Positions 60,436-64,000 of a stretch of 64,000 nt of DNA are shown piece by piece. Location of the stretch: the NCBI RefSeq assembly GCF_001188955.3, contig NZ_JPRF03000021.1, positions 310,001 through 374,000 of the forward strand, in the 5' to 3' direction. Both the position numbers and the translations under genes were made by a program. Numbering within the stretch: the stretch's first letter is position 1; every line of letters begins with the position of its first letter. The notes under the pieces were generated by a model. It saw only the letters and a list, made by a program, of their open reading frames with translations. It made no database searches and had not been told where the DNA came from. Origin of the DNA: Kitasatospora aureofaciens (GTDB lineage Bacteria; Actinomycetota; Actinomycetes; Streptomycetales; Streptomycetaceae).

Positions 60436-60725
60436 GCGACTTCAGTGACGTCCCCGACGACGAGCACGACCCGATCACTCTCTCCCCGGTCGTCGAGGAG
60501 TTCCTCGGCGACCCGGACACGCCGGCCGACGTGTTCTCCGCCGTGGTGGCCTTCCTCATCGACCTGCGACAAAACGCGTTCCCCCACCTGAGCCTGCCCG
60601 TCCCGGGCCGTCCCGGAATGCACTCGGCGCCACTGCGCCGGGACCAGGGGCTCGTGGAGTACGCAGTGAACGAGGGCTCGGACCCGCCGCAGATCTATGT
60701 CTCGCGGATTCTGCGGGCTGACTGA
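60432..60725 (+). CDS. Putative RelE/ParE-like toxin
   Basis: A 97-residue basic-acidic protein. The pattern VVEEFLGDPDTPADVFSAVV, AFLIDLRQNAFPHLSLPVPG, MHSAPLRRDQGLVEYAVNEG and PPQIYVSRILRAD is reminiscent of RelE/ParE folds (helix pair, then beta-sheet with R-x-x-YAV). No catalytic His/Tyr is certain. GTG start overlaps the preceding stop by four bases, so the pair is coupled, and the next gene starts two bases after its stop. Confidence 0.5.
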   Translation: MSDFSDVPDDEHDPITLSPVVEEFLGDPDTPADVFSAVVAFLIDLRQNAFPHLSLPVPGRPGMHSAPLRRDQGLVEYAVNEGSDPPQIYVSRILRAD

Positions 60726-60727
60726 CC

Positions 60728-60925
60728 GTGCGAGGTGCCACGGAGGTCTGGGGCTTGCTACGCGGGCACACCCAGGTGCTGAACGCGATCCGTGAGGACC
60801 AGATCGAGCAGCGCCAGACACTGACGAAGCTGGCCGAGGCGGTCGGTGCGCTGGTCGTCGGGCAGGGCGAGCGTTCTCGCGGAGCACGGCAAGGTCCTGC
60901 CGATGCCCATGACGACCCGCCACGC
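60728..60925 (+). pseudogene. Small coiled-coil protein, third gene of the set, frameshifted
   Basis: GTG at 60728 begins VRGATEVWGLLRGHTQVLNA, IREDQIEQRQTLTKLAEAVG and VVGQGE, a helical, Gln/Glu-rich coiled coil. After codon 48 the expected continuation ASVLAEHGKVLP appears in another frame, so a one- or two-base indel near 60870 has broken it. Its start directly follows the toxin-like stop, giving an operon of three overlapping/abutting genes. Confidence 0.6.
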
Positions 60926-61261
60926 GATCAGGTGGGTGGTGCTGCGCGTCGACGTAGCCGGGCCGGTCGCCGGCGGTGATGCCGAGGCCGAGGGCGCTGG
61001 AGAGGTCGTCGTAGGACAGGAAAGGCGCTGGCCTTGGCGGAGTCGGCGCGGGCCGCCTGCTCGTTGTCTGACTGCCGCCCGCCGGTGAGGTCGAGGTCGA
61101 GGGGGTGACGGGCAGACGGCCGTCGGCGGGGTCGGCGGGTATGCCGTGTGCGGTGATGCCGACGTGGTTCAGGCGTCCGGCGACGATCTGGTTGACATGG
61201 TCACCCGGAGTCGGTCTACGGCCTGTCTCTTGACTGGCAGTTGGCTCGCTACTCTGCCGGG
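60926..61261. other. Non-coding stretch
   Basis: No supported gene. Minus-strand frame fragments such as HVNQIVAGRLNHVGITAHGI have coding-like bias but no recognisable family. Confidence 0.4.
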
Positions 61262-61576
61262 ATGACGGACAACGAGCTGATCGTCGACCTTCGGGGCCGG
61301 CAGATCGAGACACTGAACGACTTCTGGGACGCAGTGAGCGAGCCCTGCGGGTTGCCGGAGTGGTTCGGCCGGAATTTGGACGCGTGGTCGGACACGATCG
61401 AGACCCGGGGCATCTCCGAGGTGATCGACAGCCACGACATCCTGGTCGTGCACGTCGACCAGCGGGGTCTCTTCGAAGGGCACCGGAGGGAAGCCGACGT
61501 CCTGGCTGACACCTTCGACGGAGAGCAGAACCAGCTCATCGTCCACGGACCGGATTGGCCTGCGGCAACGGATTGA
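61262..61576 (+). CDS. Barstar-family inhibitor
   Basis: A 104-residue protein of the barstar (barnase inhibitor) family: LIVDLRGRQIETLNDFWDAV, SEPCGLPEWFGRNLDAWSDT and DILVVHVDQRGLF match the family landmarks (the L-x-x-F/Y-x-x-FG-x-NLDA-x-x-D block that binds the RNase active site). It would neutralise an extracellular-type RNase. No barnase-like RNase gene is next to it, so it is an orphan immunity-like gene; its partner may be elsewhere or come from a competitor. ATG 61262; no strong ribosome site. Confidence 0.85.
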   Translation: MTDNELIVDLRGRQIETLNDFWDAVSEPCGLPEWFGRNLDAWSDTIETRGISEVIDSHDILVVHVDQRGLFEGHRREADVLADTFDGEQNQLIVHGPDWPAATD

Positions 61577-61929
61577 CCCGGCCCCACACCCCCCGACGGG
61601 CCTCGCCGCCGCCGGCGCGGGCGAAATCGTCGACACGGGCGTGGCGAGGTTCGTCCTCGAGACCATCGCGGCAGGCACCCCGGCGAGCACGGACCTGTTC
61701 CTGCTCGCCGCGGCACCCGTGGCCGTCCCGAACTGGCTGCGCCGCGTACGGTCTGGGCCGTGACCGGCTGACCGCGACGCTCGGGGGACGACGCGTGAAT
61801 CCGCCACGACGCTGCCCCCGGGACCCCGGGGGGCCCGGCCCGGCCCGGCCCCGAGCAACTCGTAGTGGCCGCGTTGGTCTGTGACAGTGCGCCCGGCTGT
61901 CCACAGCCGGCCTCGGCCAGGGTGGCGCC
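61577..61929. other. Gene-free stretch with a coding-like fragment
   Basis: A plus-strand frame at about 61600-61760 reads GLAAAGAGEIVDTGVARFVL, ETIAAGTPASTDLFLLAAAP and VAVPNWLRRVR then stops. It is not complete and not recognised. Otherwise nothing is seen. Confidence 0.35.
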
Positions 61930-62160
61930 ATGACGACGACGAAGAAGACCACAGTGCCCCGCCAGGCCCACCCCGCCGACAGCTGGCAACTGCCCGGCGG
62001 CAGAGCTGCGCACCGTCCAGACACGGCTTCTGGTGCTGCTGGAGCGGTACGCCGACGGTCCGCTGGGTATGGACTACCGGTTCAGCCCGGAGGAGACCAC
62101 CCGGCGGGCGATCGGCCTGCTCGCGGCCCTCCTGAAGGTGCCCCCCAGAGCCGTATGCCA
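61930..62160 (+). pseudogene. Uncharacterised protein with one-base insertion
   Basis: ATG 61930 reads MTTTKKTTVPRQAHPADSWQ LPGG in one frame; skipping one extra base near 62002, the sequence continues ELRTVQTRLLVLLERYADGP, LGMDYRFSPEETTRRAIGLL and AALLKVPP. The join looks like a single gene interrupted by one inserted base. The family is not recognised; the second part is helical. Confidence 0.5.
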
Positions 62161-62402
62161 CCACGCCGGCGGCTCTCGCCGGCCCGTCGGCCGCAAGCTG
62201 CGCCAGGCGGTGAACCACCGCACGGAGGAGGAACTCTGCCCCGTGCGACGTCACGCAATTCCCCAGGTGCCCGCTCGATGTCCACGCCGCCTCGTGAGAC
62301 GACCGTCGCTGCGGCAGCGCCGCACCCGCGCTCCTTGGGGCTCCGGGGCCTGGGTGCTCGCGGGGGCTTCGTCGCGGGCGGCAGGACCTCGCCTGCCACC
62401 AC

Positions 62403-62423
62403 AAGCGGATAAGCCATCCGATT
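62403..62423. promoter_or_regulatory. TetR operator, site 1 (SDR-tetR)
   Basis: AAG-CGGAT-AAGCC-ATCCG-ATT, five-base arms CGGAT/ATCCG with flanking symmetry AA...TT. Site 2 lies 38 bases downstream. Confidence 0.75.
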
Positions 62424-62440
62424 GTGCTATCGTCGCCATT

Positions 62441-62461
62441 AAGCGGATGACCTATCCGAAT
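62441..62461. promoter_or_regulatory. TetR operator, site 2 (SDR-tetR)
   Basis: AAG-CGGAT-GACCT-ATCCG-AAT, the same arms as site 1, ending 20 bases before the SDR start codon. Confidence 0.78.
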
Positions 62462-62480
62462 CACCGGACTGGAGGAACGC

Positions 62481-63431
62481 ATGAGGAAGACAGCCGTGGT
62501 CACGGCCGGGACCGCCGGCATCGGCTTGGAGACGGCTCTGGGACTGGCCGCCGCCGGATTCGCGGTCACCGTGGTCGGGCGCAGCGCCGACCGAGGCGCC
62601 CGGGCGGTCGACCGGATCAACGCGGTGAATCCGGCGCGCCCTGGCCGGTTCCTGCCCGCCGACCTCGGCTCGCTCGACGGCGTGCGCGCGCTCGCCGGCC
62701 GGATAGCCGACGACCACGCCACCTCCGGCGATCCGCTGACCGTGCTGGTGAACAACGTCGGGGCGATGTTCGCGGATCGACAGGAGCTGGACGGCGTTGA
62801 GGCGTCGTTCGTCGTCAACCACCTTTCGCCGTACCTGCTGACGGAACTGCTGCTGCCCACGCTCACGGCCGGTGCGCCGAGCAGGATCGTGAACGTGACC
62901 TCGGGGGCGGTCGGTGTCGCCAAGCGGGTGTTCGACTCCGTCGAGCCGCCCGGCGGCTACTACGGCTTCCACTGGTACGGCCGCGCCAAGCTCGCGAACC
63001 TCGCCTACACGCTCGACCTGGCGTCGCGGCTTGACGGTACGGGCGTCTCGGTCTTCGCCGCCGACCCCGGAGGCGCCGCGACCGACATGACCAACGGCAC
63101 CCTGACCGACCCGAAGATCGTCTCACCGGCCCTGCGGCTGCTGTGGCCGCTCGTGCGCCGCAAGTTCGAACGCTCCACCGCGGGCCCGGCATCCGAGGCC
63201 GCAAAGCCCTCCATCATCGCCGCCACCGACGAGTCCCTGGCGGGCCGGACCGGCATCGTCATCGGCGCCACGGCGCGCCCGGCGGCGCCATTGCGCACGG
63301 CCACCGACCCCCGCGTCACCGATGCCGTGCGCCGACTCAGCCGGCAGTACGCGCCCCTCGTGGCCCCGTCGCCCGTACCGGGCCCGGCCGCGCACGGGCG
63401 ACGGGGCCATCCGGATGAGCCATCCGATTAG
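62481..63431 (+). CDS. Short-chain dehydrogenase, retinol-dehydrogenase-like
   Basis: A 316-residue SDR. The cofactor motif VVTAGTAGIGLETAL (residues 6-20) deviates from TGxxxGIG by an Ala (TAGTAGIG). NNVGAMFADR (about 93), catalytic Ser in RIVNVTSGAVG (about 140) and YGRAK (about 166-170) are visible. This is the WWOX/retinol-dehydrogenase-like group. The Pro/Gly-rich tail ends in DEPSD, whose codons carry operator site 3. ATG 62481 follows GGAGGAA. Two TetR operators precede it. Confidence 0.93.
   Translation: MRKTAVVTAGTAGIGLETALGLAAAGFAVTVVGRSADRGARAVDRINAVNPARPGRFLPADLGSLDGVRALAGRIADDHATSGDPLTVLVNNVGAMFADRQELDGVEASFVVNHLSPYLLTELLLPTLTAGAPSRIVNVTSGAVGVAKRVFDSVEPPGGYYGFHWYGRAKLANLAYTLDLASRLDGTGVSVFAADPGGAATDMTNGTLTDPKIVSPALRLLWPLVRRKFERSTAGPASEAAKPSIIAATDESLAGRTGIVIGATARPAAPLRTATDPRVTDAVRRLSRQYAPLVAPSPVPGPAAHGRRGHPDEPSD
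63408..63429. promoter_or_regulatory. TetR operator, site 3 (before the tetR gene)
   Basis: CCGGAT-GAGCC-ATCCGATT within the last codons of the SDR, with the core CGGAT/ATCCG (63412-63426) matching sites 1 and 2. It lies 15 bases before the ATG of the tetR gene. Confidence 0.72.
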
Positions 63432-63440
63432 CATGTCCCC

Positions 63441-64000
63441 ATGACGACGACACCCCTGCGCAAGGACGCGGCCCGCAACTGGGAGCGGATCGTGGCCGTT
63501 GCCCGCGAGCTGGTCGACCAGGGCACGCCGTTGCAGCTCAACGACGTCGCCCGCCGCGCCGGACTCGGAGTCGGAACCGTCTACCGCCACTTCGCCACGC
63601 CCGAGGCGCTCCTGGAGGCGGTCGCCACCCCCTGCCTGGAGGCCCTGGCCGCCCACGGCAGGCAGGCGCTGGCCGACACCGACGCCTGGCGGGCGCTGGA
63701 GAGCTTCCTGACCCGCACCGTCGAGGCGCAGGTCACCGACGCCTCCGTGGCGCCGGTCGCCGCCGCTTCCGTCGACGCCCTGCCGCGCACCACGGAACTC
63801 AAGGAGTCCCTGTGGTGCACAGGCACCGCACTCCTCGACCGGGCCCGCGCCGCCGGGGCGGTCCGCCCCGACCTGGCCGCAGCCGATCTGGTCCCGCTCA
63901 TGTGCGGCATCGCCTACGCCGTAGACGTACACGGCAGCGCCCCCGCAGACCGGATCGACACCGCGCACCGCTACCTGGCCGCATTGCTCGGCGGCCTGCG
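63441..64000 (+). CDS. TetR-family repressor, partial at the window edge
   Basis: The first 186 codons of a TetR-type gene. The helix-turn-helix is at about residues 14-58: RNWERIVAVARELVDQGTPL, QLNDVARRAGLGVGTVYRHF. The ligand domain follows (ALESFLTRTVEAQVTDASVA) to YLAALLGGLR at the edge; no stop is inside the window. ATG 63441 lies 10 bases after the SDR stop. With three matching operators around the SDR-tetR pair, it most likely represses its own operon. Confidence 0.9.
   Translation, partial: MTTTPLRKDAARNWERIVAVARELVDQGTPLQLNDVARRAGLGVGTVYRHFATPEALLEAVATPCLEALAAHGRQALADTDAWRALESFLTRTVEAQVTDASVAPVAAASVDALPRTTELKESLWCTGTALLDRARAAGAVRPDLAAADLVPLMCGIAYAVDVHGSAPADRIDTAHRYLAALLGGL

Noticed and set aside
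1..64000. CRISPR arrays, tRNA and rRNA genes
   Set aside because: No evenly spaced direct repeats and no cloverleaf or rRNA-like stretches were noticed.

Overview
The window is high-GC DNA with strong G/C bias at third codon positions, GTG starts, several likely leaderless starts, ECF sigma/anti-sigma pairs and large families of TetR, MarR, AraC and LuxR regulators. This fits a Streptomyces-like actinomycete (Streptomyces or Kitasatospora). There are no tRNA, rRNA, core-metabolism or replication genes. Short regulator-enzyme pairs, IS remnants and broken genes are frequent, which suggests an accessory region such as a chromosome arm.

Layout. 0.2-3.0 kb: a complete three-component cytochrome P450 system (ferredoxin, reductase, P450). 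3.3-6.8 kb: an uncharacterised small protein, a secreted NHL-propeller protein and a membrane protein. 6.8-7.8 kb: two gene remnants. 7.8-10.4 kb: a TetR repressor diverging from an SDR-aldo/keto reductase operon, with two palindromic operators between them. 11-12.4 kb: a SigK/RskA-type sigma/anti-sigma pair beside a decayed ferritin-like gene. 12.9-17.8 kb: a PH-like protein, CsbD, a large LuxR (LAL) regulator and an AraC regulator. 18.6-21.6 kb: a two-component system and a GH114 lipoprotein. 21.6-27.4 kb: an ISKra4 remnant, LysR/carboxymuconolactone-decarboxylase pair, AraC, a DUF1772 membrane protein, and a GntR-ABC operon whose ATPase has lost its middle.

27.6-33.4 kb is the most distinctive part. 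Eight intact and one broken small secreted protein genes, nearly all single peptidoglycan-binding domains, lie head to tail; one is an NlpC/P60 endopeptidase with two such domains. They include a recent-looking triplet and a doublet, share cysteine patterns by subgroup, and the array is interrupted by an IS5 remnant.

33.8-49.1 kb: a chloroperoxidase-like hydrolase, two NmrA-like proteins, a SpoIIE phosphatase, a second ECF sigma/anti-sigma pair diverging from a vanadium-haloperoxidase-like secreted enzyme, MarR with a near-perfect operator, a GH15 hydrolase, an alpha/beta hydrolase, AraC, and glpF-glpK. 50.1-53.5 kb: a PoxB-like thiamine-diphosphate enzyme co-transcribed with a membrane-anchored glutamate-synthase-like FMN protein. 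53.8-58.6 kb: small proteins, a TmrB-like P-loop protein, a SpoIIE-like phosphatase with Asn at a metal-ligand position, MarR and a STAS protein. 59.3-61.6 kb: a secreted transglycosylase-like protein, a toxin-antitoxin-like overlapping gene set and an orphan barstar. 62.4-64 kb: an SDR-TetR pair with three matching operators; the TetR gene runs off the right edge.

Most modules are self-contained regulator-plus-target units. Three different IS families are represented only by fragments, and at least eight genes are decayed, so the segment looks assembled and eroded by repeated insertion and deletion.
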